A stretch of DNA of 64,000 bases. It comes from Dactylorhiza incarnata (taxonomy: Eukaryota; Streptophyta; Magnoliopsida; Asparagales; Orchidaceae). A program made the translations under genes and the position numbers. The DNA lies in contig JAWHQI010000731.1 of NCBI GenBank assembly GCA_033032865.1, positions 207,136 to 271,135 on the forward strand, given 5' to 3'. Positions 48,062 to 57,448 of the stretch are shown in pieces. A model generated the notes under the pieces. That model saw nothing but the letters and a program-made list of their open reading frames with translations. It had not been told where the DNA came from and searched no databases. Each line of letters begins with the position of its first letter. Positions within the stretch are counted from its first letter, which is position 1.

Positions 48062-49573
48062 CTTCATGCACGCCCGTGCGCGCACTTTGCGTGGTCGTGC
48101 GCTTTCATTACTGGAAATTAAGAGTTGTCACTGGGCATGTGTTTTGTTCATGAACGCTCGTGTGCGGGCGCACGGTCATTCGCAGATCGCCTCCCTTAGC
48201 TCTGCAATCCAATGCGCACGCCCATGCGTATAATAGCGCATGGGGCGTGCGCACTCATTTTTCATGCTTCTATAAATATAGACTTTTAGGGGTTTGACGG
48301 AACTTTCTCATTTCTACAGCCATTCTCCCGCCACCAAGCAGCTCTCATGCGATTTTCCAAGGGAGAACTCCTCCATCCACTCCATCATATGCCCTATTGA
48401 AGGATTTCTAGTGAAAAAGAGGTCGTTATAAGGTGTTTGTGTGTGTGTCGTAGTAATTAGAACAGTCATGAAGAGAAGACGGGCTATTAGGATGGTGGTG
48501 ACAGCTCCTCCCGTAGCCCGAATGACGGCCAAGGACAACCTCTAGAGGGTGGAGGACCAATCCATACCTCTCTTAAGATTCCGATGAATGGTCTCTTCAT
48601 TCTCGCCGTAGCTCTGGTGTTACCTTCTCCCCCATTCTCTATTTCTCTGTTTCCTACATTTTGATGCTTGTAAGAACTCTCCAACTTCTACTTGATTGTT
48701 AATCATGTCTCATATTGTATAACTTTTTATATAACGTGTTTATGATTTCAATTAGATATTATTGATGGTGGATGGTTGGATTCCCCTTTGTTTTGGTATT
48801 TGGTTGCGTGTGATGTTTTTCATGCTTTTAGTTTGATAGAAGTTATAGTGAAACCATCAAATTAATTATTCGCTTAGATATCCCAAGGTATATGAAGTCC
48901 TTGTATATTCACCCGCGCTCCACGTGATTCGATACTCGGTGCGGAATCTCATCATTTTATATACTACCTCGCCCGGTGTGTTGCTGACATTACTCCGTCA
49001 GGATAACGACCGGTGTTGTTTAGCGATCAGTCAGCGCACAAGAGTCTATAAAGTCGAGAAGAGGAGGCCAAGAAGACGACTCAGGAAGAGTAGAAGCACC
49101 ACGAGCGGTCACAGGCGGGAGAGACCGCACGATGGGGTATGGGATGGTCAGAAGCGGGTACAGGCGATCACAAGTCGTGGACCCGTGTCTTTGATACGAT
49201 GTTACAAATGAATAGCTCTTCTCATTATTATTTAAAGCATGTACAATATACTCCTTATATAGAGGAAGAAAGGAGTTAAGGGAGAATACAAGATGTGGGA
49301 CTAAAGGAGCCTAAGAGATGAATGGGCCCAATGAGCCATAATACAAAAACAAAAGAGCGTCTTAAGGATTCTTCAACAACTTGTTTGTCTCTTGGGAGGC
49401 GTCAACGACCAGGGAAAGGGGACTTTATATGTTGTCATTTAAAGGAAGACATGTGGTACACAACTAGGATTAACACTAATTAATTTTTTAGAATGATTAA
49501 AGAGATAAGGATGGTCATCATGAAAGAGTGATATCCTCCCTTTCCTTGAGCAGTGGATGGAATTAGAGGGAGG
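48062..49573. other. Intergenic, possible older LTR pieces
   Basis: The first 200 bp continues the GCGC-rich tandem words into which element B inserted. CTTCTATAAATATAGAC (48270) is a plausible TATA box with no recognised gene downstream. ATACGATGTTACAAATGAATAG near 49194, followed by AT-rich sequence with TATA-like words, may be an LTR end on the minus strand. Nothing firm can be said. Confidence 0.35.
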
Positions 49574-49578
49574 CAGTC

Positions 49579-50088
49579 TATTAAGCACACGCATTCACCC
49601 AAACAACCCCCCCCCCCCCTCATTGGGACCACCGGCGCTCGCAGATGGAAGACGGCTTGATATATTCATGACAGAATATATTAGTATTAATTAATAATAA
49701 TAATTAAATAGTTAGTGTTAATTAATTATTAGTAATTAAATGGTTAATATTGATTAATGATTATTAATTGATATTGATTTAATTAATTAGATTAACTAAT
49801 ATTAGTTGTACTGTCTTATTATGTGTGTCCTCACTCATCTATAGGGGGTATGTGGGTTGTTTTTATCCTGGAGATCACTTAGTTTTTAGGCTTTTGAAGT
49901 GAGAGGCTCTTTGTGGAGGACCTAGCCTCCAAGAGTTGTCTCCTTAAGAGTCTCTTTGGAGGACCCAGCCATCGAGAGTTGGCTGAAGCTTGTCACCGAG
50001 TTATATTTTGTATGTTTGCTATTTAGTTAATGTCATCTTGTGTTCATTCCCTCTAGTTCTCGACCGCAGACATATCCACTTCGTAACA
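49579..50088 (+). repeat. 5' LTR of element C
   Basis: Shares its length with 51453-51983, including TTAATTAATAATAATAA tracts and TCGACCGCAGACATATCCAC (near-identical in the partner). It has a 13-base poly-C where the partner has about 17. Confidence 0.93.
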
Positions 50089-51452
50089 ATGGTTCGACAT
50101 GCCGCCCCCGTCCGCTTGTTCCAAGCCGTCGGGATTTCGTCCGCTTCACTGCCATCGGCCCCGCTCTCATCCGGACCGTCAATCGCCCGCCTCGACTCCA
50201 TCGTCTGTCGCCTCGACGCCGTCGAACGCCGCCTCGACGAATAGTCCGCCTCCTTAGCCTCCCTGGAGGCCTCCGTGCAGAAGCTTCTCCGACGATTTGC
50301 ATCCCGGACCCCCGTACGACCATCCACTCCACTTCGCCTCCTCTTCGTTTGTGGACCGCCGCATCAGCATCTCCCGGAGTGGCCCTCCCTTCCATCTTAT
50401 CGCGGCCAGGGTAGTTGTGCGACGTCACATCCGCCGATTTAGTTGTAGTTCAGCACCTCCTCCTTCCGCAGCCGTCGCCGACGGAAAGGCACGATGGCCC
50501 GCAGGAACTTCTGTCGCGCGCAGCCGGAGAAATTCACCCTTCCTCCATCGGCGAGCCCGTCTTCGGGCCGGCCTGCAGTTCAGCGGCCCCCGTCGCTGAG
50601 AGAACGCCCAATCCGACTCACCGCACTCTCGCCAACCTCACCAGCCCCAGCTCCGCCCTCGCCTCCCAGTGGCACTCATCTTCCGACTCGGAACCCCCTC
50701 GAGCGGCCCTCGTCGACCAGTCCAGCCACCCACCTTTGCTTCCGCTAGTCCTTCTGCATGTCTTCGTTGGCGCCCGTGTCGCCCTCCTGTTCGATTCATC
50801 TCCTGCTCGGCTACACAACTTGCTCTCCTTGAATCGTACGCCCCTCGTTTTGTCTTCCCCTTGGAACCCGCAACACCTCTCCCATCTCTCCATGCACCAT
50901 TTGAACTTCACGTTGGGCGGTCACAGTTCTTTCCCACGCGGACCCCACAAATCCCCTTGTCACTTAGTCTTTTTCACAACCATTACATGCCAACCTCCCT
51001 ACTCTCACTTGCTGCCAAATTTATTTATTTTTTCTCATATTTCGTTGGCACCCTCTCACGTTTCCCACCATCTCAGCCCTTCACAGCATGGAAACTGGCA
51101 GACTTCACACCTGCAGCCTGAGCTATCTTTCTCCTCCATTAACTCCCAAAACCAACCTCATCCCTCCCTTATCTTGTCACGACAACTATTTTCCACACGG
51201 GCCCCACATATCCCTCTTTCCCTCTTGTCATTTTCACAGTCACTACATGACAAAATCTATCCTATCAGCTACTACAGTACCCCCTTCTTCCCCACACCAC
51301 TCAATCCCACATTTCCCCAAAATATAATCTTTGGCTTTCACAAAATTCTCCACGCCACTTCTCTATGCACCTTACGCCGCTATTATTAAAGCTCCTGATA
51401 AATATTGGAGGCTCAACCTTAAGGGCAAGGTCGATTTTCAAGGGCGATGGTA
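50089..51452 (+). pseudogene. Element C interior with gag remnant
   Basis: Proline-, serine- and leucine-rich frames, the longest at 50415-51389, without recognised motifs. Only the coiled-coil piece at the start (to about 50330, broken by one stop) resembles gag. A CAAGGGCGATGG polypurine-like end precedes the 3' LTR. Confidence 0.6.
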
Positions 51453-51983
51453 TATTACGCACACGCATTCGCCCAAGCAAACCCCCCCCCCCCCCCCATT
51501 GGGACCCCGGACGCTCACATATGGAAGCCGACTTGATAAATTCATGGCGGAATACATTATTATTAATTAATTAGTATTAATTAATAATAATAAAATAGTT
51601 AGTATTAATTAATTATAACTAATTAATTGGTTAATATTGATTAATGATTATTAATTGATATTGATTTAATTAATTATATTAATTAATATTAGTTGTACTT
51701 TTTAATTATGTGTACCCTCCCTCATCTATATAAGGGAGAGGGGTATGTAAGTTGTTTTTATCTTGGAGATCACTTGGTTTTTAGGCTCTTGAAGTGAGAG
51801 GCTCTTTTTGGAGGACCCAACCTCCAAGAGTTGGCTCCTTAAGAGTCTCTTTGGAGGACCTAGCCTCCGAGAGTTGGCCGAGGCTTGTCACCGAGTTATA
51901 TTTCATATGCTTTCTATTCAGTTAATGTCATCTTGTGTTTGTTCCCTCTAGTTCTCGGCCGTAGAAATATCCACTTCGTAACA
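51453..51983 (+). repeat. 3' LTR of element C
   Basis: Partner of 49579-50088. Contains a C-run at about 51481-51497 and the same 3' part (GAAGTGAGAGGCTCTTT, GGCCGAGGCTTGTCACCGAG). Confidence 0.93.
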
Positions 51984-52221
51984 CAGTCCTTTGATTAGAG
52001 GTAATAAGGAGAGATGAGATTTTGGAGAGGTTCATGATAATAATTAGCCTCTCCTCATTGCCAAATAATATTAAATAGACCTAGGAATCTAATTAATTAT
52101 CCTAGATGCAAAGAAACAAACTTCCTTAGACAAACAACCTTACAAAGAAATCTTATAAAATCTAGAATTTTAAATAACCCCATAACAAATTCTCTATTTA
52201 AAATGAAAAGATGACCTAAGT

Positions 52222-52583
52222 TGTAACAGCCCTGGCCCGACCTGACCGGCTTTAATGGGACCCATCAAACACTGTTAAAGGACTGCAGTCCGGTGCACCC
52301 CACCCATGGCTGAGCCTGTTTCTCAGCTACAGTGGGATGTTGAGGCCGGGATTCGATCCCGCGCCCCCTTGATAAGGCACCTTCAACAGTCCTCATCACC
52401 AACTGAGCTCAGTTGGTGATGAGGACTGTTGAAGGTGCCTTATCAAGGGGGCGCGGGATCGAATCCCGGCCTCAACATCCCACTGTAGCTGAGAAACAGG
52501 CTCAGCCATGGGTGGGGTGCACCGGACTGCAGTCCTTTAACAGTGCCTGATGGGTCCCATTAAAGCGGGCCAGGGCTGTTACA
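52222..52583. mobile_element. Foldback element P1: near-complete palindrome with tRNA-like boxes
   Basis: TGTAACAGCCCTGGCCCG at the left is matched by CGGGCCAGGGCTGTTACA at the right, and the two ~180-bp halves are complementary almost to the centre (ACTGAGCTCAGT near 52407). The right half has lost about 10 bp near its end. Each half contains, on its own strand, an A-box-like AGCTCAGTTGG (52406-52416) and, about 40 bp on, a B-box-like GGATCGAATCC (52456-52466), the layout of a tRNA-type Pol III promoter. No protein is encoded. It could be an inverted dimer of a tRNA-derived SINE or a new kind of TIR element. Confidence 0.85.
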
Positions 52584-52597
52584 AAAGTGCACTTTTT

Positions 52598-52826
52598 TGT
52601 AACAGCCCTGGCCCGACCTGACCGGCTTTAATGGGACCCATCAGGCACTGTTAAAGGACTGCAGTCCGGTGCACCCCACCCATGGCTGAGCCTGTTTCTC
52701 AGCTACAGTGGGATGTTGAGGCCGGGAAACAGGCTCAGCCATGGGTGGGGTGCACCGGACTGCAGTCCTTTAACAGTGCTTGATGGGTCCCATTAAAGCC
52801 GGTCAGGTCGGGCCAGGGCTGTTACA
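52598..52826. mobile_element. Foldback element P2: centre-deleted relative of P1
   Basis: Same ends as P1 (TGTAACAGCCC...GGGCTGTTACA), with arms of about 100 bp. The core is deleted: the left arm stops at TTGAGGCCGGG and joins AACAGGCTCAGCC directly, so the tRNA-like boxes are gone. Flanked by CTTTTT on both sides. The 14 bp between P1 and P2 (AAAAGTGCACTTTT) is itself a perfect palindrome. Confidence 0.85.
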
Positions 52827-52832
52827 CTTTTT

Positions 52833-53172
52833 TGTAACAACCCGCCCCGACCACCACACCAGGGGTATATAGCCTCAACCCAGCCCTGGTGGGCCGGCTA
52901 ACGCGGTTGGACAAGGACTGCAGTCCGGTGCACCCCACCCATGGCTGAGCCTGTTTCTCAGCTCAGTTGGTGATGAGGACTGTTGAAGGTGTCTTATCAA
53001 GGGTGGCGGGTGATCGAGACCCGCCATCAACATCCCATTGTAGCTGAGAAACAGGCTCAGCCATGGGTGGGGTGCACCGGACTGCAGTCCTTGTCCAACC
53101 GCGTTAGCCGGCCCACCAGGGCTGGGTTGAGGCTATATACCCCTGGTGTGGTGGTCGGGGCGGGTTGTTACA
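52833..53172. mobile_element. Foldback element P3: ~130-bp TIRs around a tRNA-like core
   Basis: Ends TGTAACAACCCGCCCCGACC and its complement, with arms of about 130 bp that pair nearly perfectly. Unlike P1 the core is single: A-box-like AGCTCAGTTGG (52960-52970) and a weaker B-box-like TGATCGAGACC (53011-53021). The inner arm (CCATGGCTGAGCCTGTTTCT) is shared with P1 and P2, but the outer ~70 bp differ, so P3 is a related but separate subfamily. TATATAGCC words lie in the arms. Confidence 0.85.
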
Positions 53173-54005
53173 AAAGCCAACCAGTTAACCTTATGGTCTA
53201 AATCTAGCTGATCCTAACTAGTGCAGGGAGCCCATAGTGGTCCTTTGGTGGGTCACATGATCTTGATGCATACATACATCAAATGACATTGGGGTGTCCA
53301 TGCAAAGCTTGTGTGCGTACATTCAGTACAAATTCGGAGTCCAAAACGGGTATGGGGCAGCATGCCTCACTATTATGTAACACTAAATTGTCCCTTATTC
53401 TCGTCGTTACTTTCTAGTACAAGCTCAATAGTCTTTATTTTGAAATGATTTTTTCTGTTTTCGGTTTTCATCAGTATAGTGATCAATTTTTCGGATTTAC
53501 AACTCGTGTCTTGGGAAATTTGAATGTGTTGAAACATTTTCAGCTTCTCATTTTATATTTGTGTTACAAAATTTAGACCTTAACATGTATTGCATAAAAT
53601 GTTTCGTTGAGTCGTCTGGAGATAGAGCTCATGCAAGGAACTTCATGTATTTAACTTGGTAGCTATGATTAAACTGTACTTATTGTTCCAAAATATCATT
53701 AAGATGAGCATCCCTTAATATTATTTATACAAAGACCTTAAAATAAATATTTGGAAGCATAAGTGCTCTCTTTAATTACTGAGGCGTTTGGTAAATTAAC
53801 TTTTGAGTACAAAGTTGACAGAAACTGCTTCAACATGTCTAATCCACGAAAAACAATTACAGAAAAAAATGTTTTTTAACCTGAGGATATCACATATGCA
53901 TATCATTGCTAATTATTAGGGATCTTTTGAGGCGCATACATAAAAAGTATAAAAACTTTCTGAATAGTTCCTTCTCTCACAAGAACAAAAGTCGGTTATA
54001 CTCAC
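53173..54005. other. Intron or intergenic sequence left of the last visible CLPR1 exon
   Basis: No coding match on either strand. The following CLPR1 exon, expected to encode a DVYT...CGMAFGQ-like segment, was looked for here and not found. Confidence 0.5.
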
Positions 54006-54858
54006 AGCCATGGTATCAGCTATTGCATATGCTTCTGTTTCAGACCCAACATTCTCCATCTTTTCATTCTAGAAATTTAAACAGTACAAGTTAGTTCAAC
54101 TTTCAGGTAGGAGCATTTCGTTCATTACAATCTAAAAAAAATTTAAAAGCTAACAAGCAATGTACTGCTCAGGTTTTTTTCAATACATTGTCTGAAAAAG
54201 TACATACCTGGGTTCCAGATGAATTTATATACAAGTAAATAGGTTTGGAGGGGCTATCATAATCTAACCACATAAGTTGTGCAACAATCAGCTCAGTCAC
54301 TGCTGGAACAATCTGTGCAGTAAAAAAATTTGTTTCCTCTAAAAAAATAAAAGTAAAATAAAAATGCAAATAAAACTCTGTGAAATGTTTTAATCATTTT
54401 AAGTACATCGTAACTTACAGGCATTCCCAGGTAGCAAATTCGAGCATCTAACAACAAAGAGGGCAAATCTGGAGGGGCACTTCTAGGCCTACCATAACCC
54501 CTTCCCCCTCCACGGTACATGCTTACACTCATACTATACTTCGATGGGCCTTCCTTTACACCTGCTAAGCTCCACATCCCCCCATTTTCAAGGTAATTCC
54601 TAGAAGATGAGATGCTATCCTGCAAACATAACCCCGCATTTAGTTTTTTTATTTCATCTCATATAAGCCTTGCACAAAGAAAATGAATGGAATTTAAAAA
54701 CTATCAATCAATTTCATCATGAAGGCGTGATTATAATCATACCTCCGTGACCTTTTCTTGTTGACGTCTTACAGGATTATCTTCAGTCATGAACATGTTT
54801 AATTGAGAAGTAGAGAGACCATAAAGGTGTCGTGGAACATTTTTATAGTTTTCCATTA
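54006..54858 (-). CDS. CLPR1: CLPR1, ATP-dependent Clp protease subunit ClpR1 (four internal exons)
   Basis: ClpR1 is a catalytically inactive ClpP-like subunit of the plastid ClpPR protease core, needed to assemble the ring that degrades chloroplast proteins. Four minus-strand exons join without stops: 54858-54743 (VPRHLYGLSTSQLNMFMTED, NPVRRQ), 54619-54419 (SMSVSMYRGGG, PPDLPSLLLDARICYLGMP), 54312-54208 (IVPAVTELIVAQLMWLDYD, PIYLYINSSGTQ) and 54068-54006 (NEKMENVGSETEAYAIADT). The introns have AG acceptors and GT donors; the last three exon junctions are phase 0 and the first exon begins inside a codon. This order matches ClpR1 from residue about 80 to 200. The N-terminal transit-peptide exon(s) and the C-terminal half are not seen. 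Intact frame and splice sites argue for a working gene with large introns; a truncated copy cannot be excluded. Confidence 0.88.
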
Positions 54859-55325
54859 CTGCATTAGAGAAAAGGATTTCACCAAACAAAAAGAGCCATG
54901 GAATTTGAGTGCTTGACTAAAAATGGAAAAGTTCATATGGAATTCGATGGTGAGATGATGCAATCAAACTTTTGGGTGAAAAACTGCACTGCATAAGGAA
55001 CATAATAGCAGAAAAAAAAGAATAAATCATATACATATACATATAACCCCTGCGCGAATGCTTTGGGGGATCACGGGTGGAGCCACTAGATACAACTTTC
55101 TCCAATGAAGAAGTCATTTCCTGCCACTAGCAGCCCCCCTAGAAAGTTTCAACTAGGGGCTAAATTATGACACTAGTAATTAAGTGGATATAGTTTTAAG
55201 TAATTTTATAAATAATGGAAAGGAATGGGGGCCTAAAACAAATTGTCCTTAACAGAAAAAAAAAATTTAGATTCTAGAGGACAGTGAATGAACTCATTGG
55301 CCCCCTGTGAATTCACCACCAAGTC
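54859..55325. other. Sequence upstream of the visible CLPR1 exons
   Basis: Probably an intron or 5' region. A minus-strand stretch near 55050-55115 (ATCCCCCAAAGCATTCGCGCAGG) faintly resembles the IPKQFR segment that precedes the first exon seen, but frame and splice sites do not hold, so it was not called an exon. Confidence 0.4.
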
Positions 55326-55330
55326 AGTTT

Positions 55331-55634
55331 TGATGCAGGACGGGCATCACCACCCGCCTGCCACCCTGAATACCTGGCATCCCACCACGGCCCAGGGGTC
55401 GGCTCAGTTGGTGATGAGAGGTTTGCCTGAAGACTCTTTGTCCAGGAGGTCGGGGGATCGAACCCTGGCCTCAACAACCTATCGGCTCTGTGGTGGGGCC
55501 GGGGATGGGTTGGGGTGTACGGTCCGCGGGACCTGATAAGGCTCATCGGGTGGACTCCCGGTGGGACCCCTGGGCCGTGGTGGGATGCCAGGTATCCAGG
55601 GTGGCAGGCGGGTGGTGATGCCCGTCCTGCATCA
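55331..55634. mobile_element. TIR element P4 with tRNA-like core and 5-bp TSD
   Basis: Begins TGATGCAGGACGGGCATC and ends with its complement. TIRs are about 70 bp (55331-55400 and 55565-55634) with one mismatch seen. AGTTT flanks both sides (55326-55330, 55635-55639). Just inside the left TIR is an A-box-like GGCTCAGTTGGTGATGAG (55401) and, about 40 bp later, a B-box-like GGATCGAACCC (55455-55465). CAGTTGGTGATGAG and GGCCTCAAC are shared with the P1 core, though the TIRs are unrelated. TG...CA ends and a 5-bp TSD are features of LTR integration, yet long TIRs are not. Confidence 0.85.
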
Positions 55635-55780
55635 AGTTTGGCCTTTAAGCCGAAGTGCAGTAAGTCCCTCAAATAAATTAACTCCATTCATTTTCATCCA
55701 GAGCTATGAGAACTTCTATAATATACTATACAGTTCGATAAATTTCCAAAAAAGAAAGTTTGATTTCACCGTATAAGAGT

Positions 55781-57448
55781 TGTGATCAAGTCTGTATTCG
55801 GGTTATGTTTGTTTTTATGTTTTATACCCTCGCTAGGGTATTTCGGTCTTTGTATTTTCCCTTAATATATATATGAGTAAGGGCTTGCTTTTCTCCTAAT
55901 CAACTTCTAGGGTTTTTACCTCTCAACTTGGTATCAGAGGAGCGAAAAAAAAAAACCTTCCCGTTCGTCCCGCGTCCGCCTCACGCACCTTCGACGTTCG
56001 TTCCTCCCGCGTCCGCATCTCTGCTGTTTTGAAGTTCCCTCGATGGTGAGCCGCGGCCTTCTCTCCAGCGGTGGAGCACGCTGAAGGAGATTGTCGCTTC
56101 TCCTCATGAACCGTGCTCCGTTACCGACGTCGTCTCCGCTCTTTGGTATCGACTCCGGCTTCCAGTTCTGCGATCGACGTCTTCTCCTCTGCGATCGACT
56201 CCATCTTACAGTTCTGCCGTCGTTGCCTCCACTGATGTCGTCTGTCGTGCTCTGTTACCGCTGCCGTCTGCTAGATCTATCGCTGCTACTGCTTCCAGAT
56301 CTAGTTCTGCGTCCTCATCTCGATATGTCGTTGTTTGCTTCCAGATCTGTCGCTGCTTCCAGTTCTGCCTGTCTGTTCAATGATGGCTTGTATTGTTTGA
56401 CCCTCCCGGTTGCTCCTCATGGACGATTCTTCGGCTGCAGTTGACTCTACATCACTGAGTGTTGTAGCACCCCAGATGGGTGACTCTCAGCGGTCCACTG
56501 GCCACGCAGGCTCTCTGACGATCACCACTGTGCTCTTAGATGGGACAAATTATCTTGAATGGTCTAGTGTGGCACAACATGTCATTCGCAGTCATACGCT
56601 ATTCGGATATATCGATGGGACAAGTGTGGCACCTCCGACGGGTGATCCTTCTTTGAAGCGGTGGGATTCTGAAAATTCTCTTGTTGTCTCCTGGCTCTTT
56701 CATTCCATGTCACCTAAGGTGTACCGTAGTTATATGTTGATGGGCTCTGCCTCTGAAATCTGGACTCGGGCACACGAGACTTACTCTCAGATCGGAAATT
56801 CCACCCAGATTTATGAACTGACGAGTCGTATGTTGGAGTTACGTCAGGGATCCATGACGGTGTCTACTTACTTCTGTGAGTTCGAACGTATCTCTCAGGA
56901 ACTGGATTATTTTGAACAATTTACTCCCGCCTGTACTGCCGACGCGGTTCTATTGCAAAAACGGGACGAACGATTTCGTCTACATATTTTTCTGATGGGT
57001 TTGAACATGGAATTGGATATGGTTCGGACTAATATTCTACACCGGTCTCCCCTTCCATCTCTTCAAGAGGCCTTTAGCATGGTGCTTGGTGACGAAGACC
57101 GTCGGAGGTCCCTCAGCACGACTGTCCCTCCTTCTGATCGCTCTGCTTTGTCTAGTATTGGTTGAGGTGGCTCCAACCATACCAACGCGGTTCCAACTTG
57201 TGATTATTGTGGTCGCAGAGACCATACTCGGGAGGTGTGCTTCAAGCTCCATCCTCACCTTACTCCACCTGGATACGGCCGTGGTCGTGGACCAGGACTT
57301 GGCGGAGCCCGACAGAGTGGTTCGCGTCCTTATGATGCTACTTACTCCACTGAGGTTCACGACGACCATCATGGTCAGCCCCCAGGACACCTTACCGCAT
57401 CTGAATTGGATGTTCTTCGTCGCCTCCTGCACTCCCATTCAGACACTA
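55781..57448 (+). mobile_element. Element E: Ty1/copia retrotransposon, 5' part
   Basis: A putative 145-bp 5' LTR (55781-55925, TGTGATCAAG...ACCTCTCA, with TTAATATATATATGAG as TATA region) is followed at 55929 by TGGTATCAGAG, the standard primer-binding site for initiator tRNA-Met. Gag follows. The element is cut at 57448 by element D in the opposite orientation; the rest of E would lie beyond the right edge. The short LTR start is inferred, since the other LTR is not in view. Confidence 0.8.
56419..57448 (+). pseudogene. Element E gag (copia type)
   Basis: Starts at MDDSSAAVDSTSLSV. The N-terminal region has LDGTNYLEWSSVAQHVI and LVVSWLFHSMSPKV, typical of copia gag with a retrotran_gag_3/UBN2-like fold, and SMTVSTYFCEFERISQELD follows. 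A TGA at 57163 interrupts the frame; after it the same frame gives a zinc knuckle, CDYCGRRDHTREVC, then a Gly/Arg-rich stretch and TASELDVLRRLL. It is then broken by the LTR of D. Confidence 0.88.

Larger units (their letters stand above)
49579..51983 (+). mobile_element. Element C: small non-autonomous LTR retrotransposon
   Basis: LTRs at 49579-50088 and 51453-51983, flanked by CAGTC on both sides (49574-49578, 51984-51988). Only 1.36 kb lies between them. A primer-binding site TGGTTCGACATGCC (50090-50103) resembles those of elements A and B. The start of the interior encodes a gag-like coiled-coil stretch (IARLDSIVCRLDAVERRLDE, stop, SASLASLEASVQKLLRR), but no capsid, protease, RT or integrase is seen. 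LTR ends read TATTA...GTAACA, the TA probably a change from TG shared by both LTRs. A deletion derivative related to the neighbouring chromoviruses, mobilised by their enzymes, is the simplest reading. Confidence 0.9.

Noticed and set aside
50415..51389. 324-aa open frame between the LTRs of element C
   Set aside because: Pro/Ser/Leu-rich without any motif and overlapped by other open frames; kept only as part of the element interior.
52406..52480. A tRNA gene in the foldback elements
   Set aside because: A- and B-box-like motifs are present, but no acceptor stem or full cloverleaf could be drawn; treated as a tRNA-like promoter core.
56091..56444. Leu/Ser-rich 117-aa frame upstream of the gag of element E
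   Set aside because: Lies in the untranslated leader of the copia element, with no motif and a different frame from gag.
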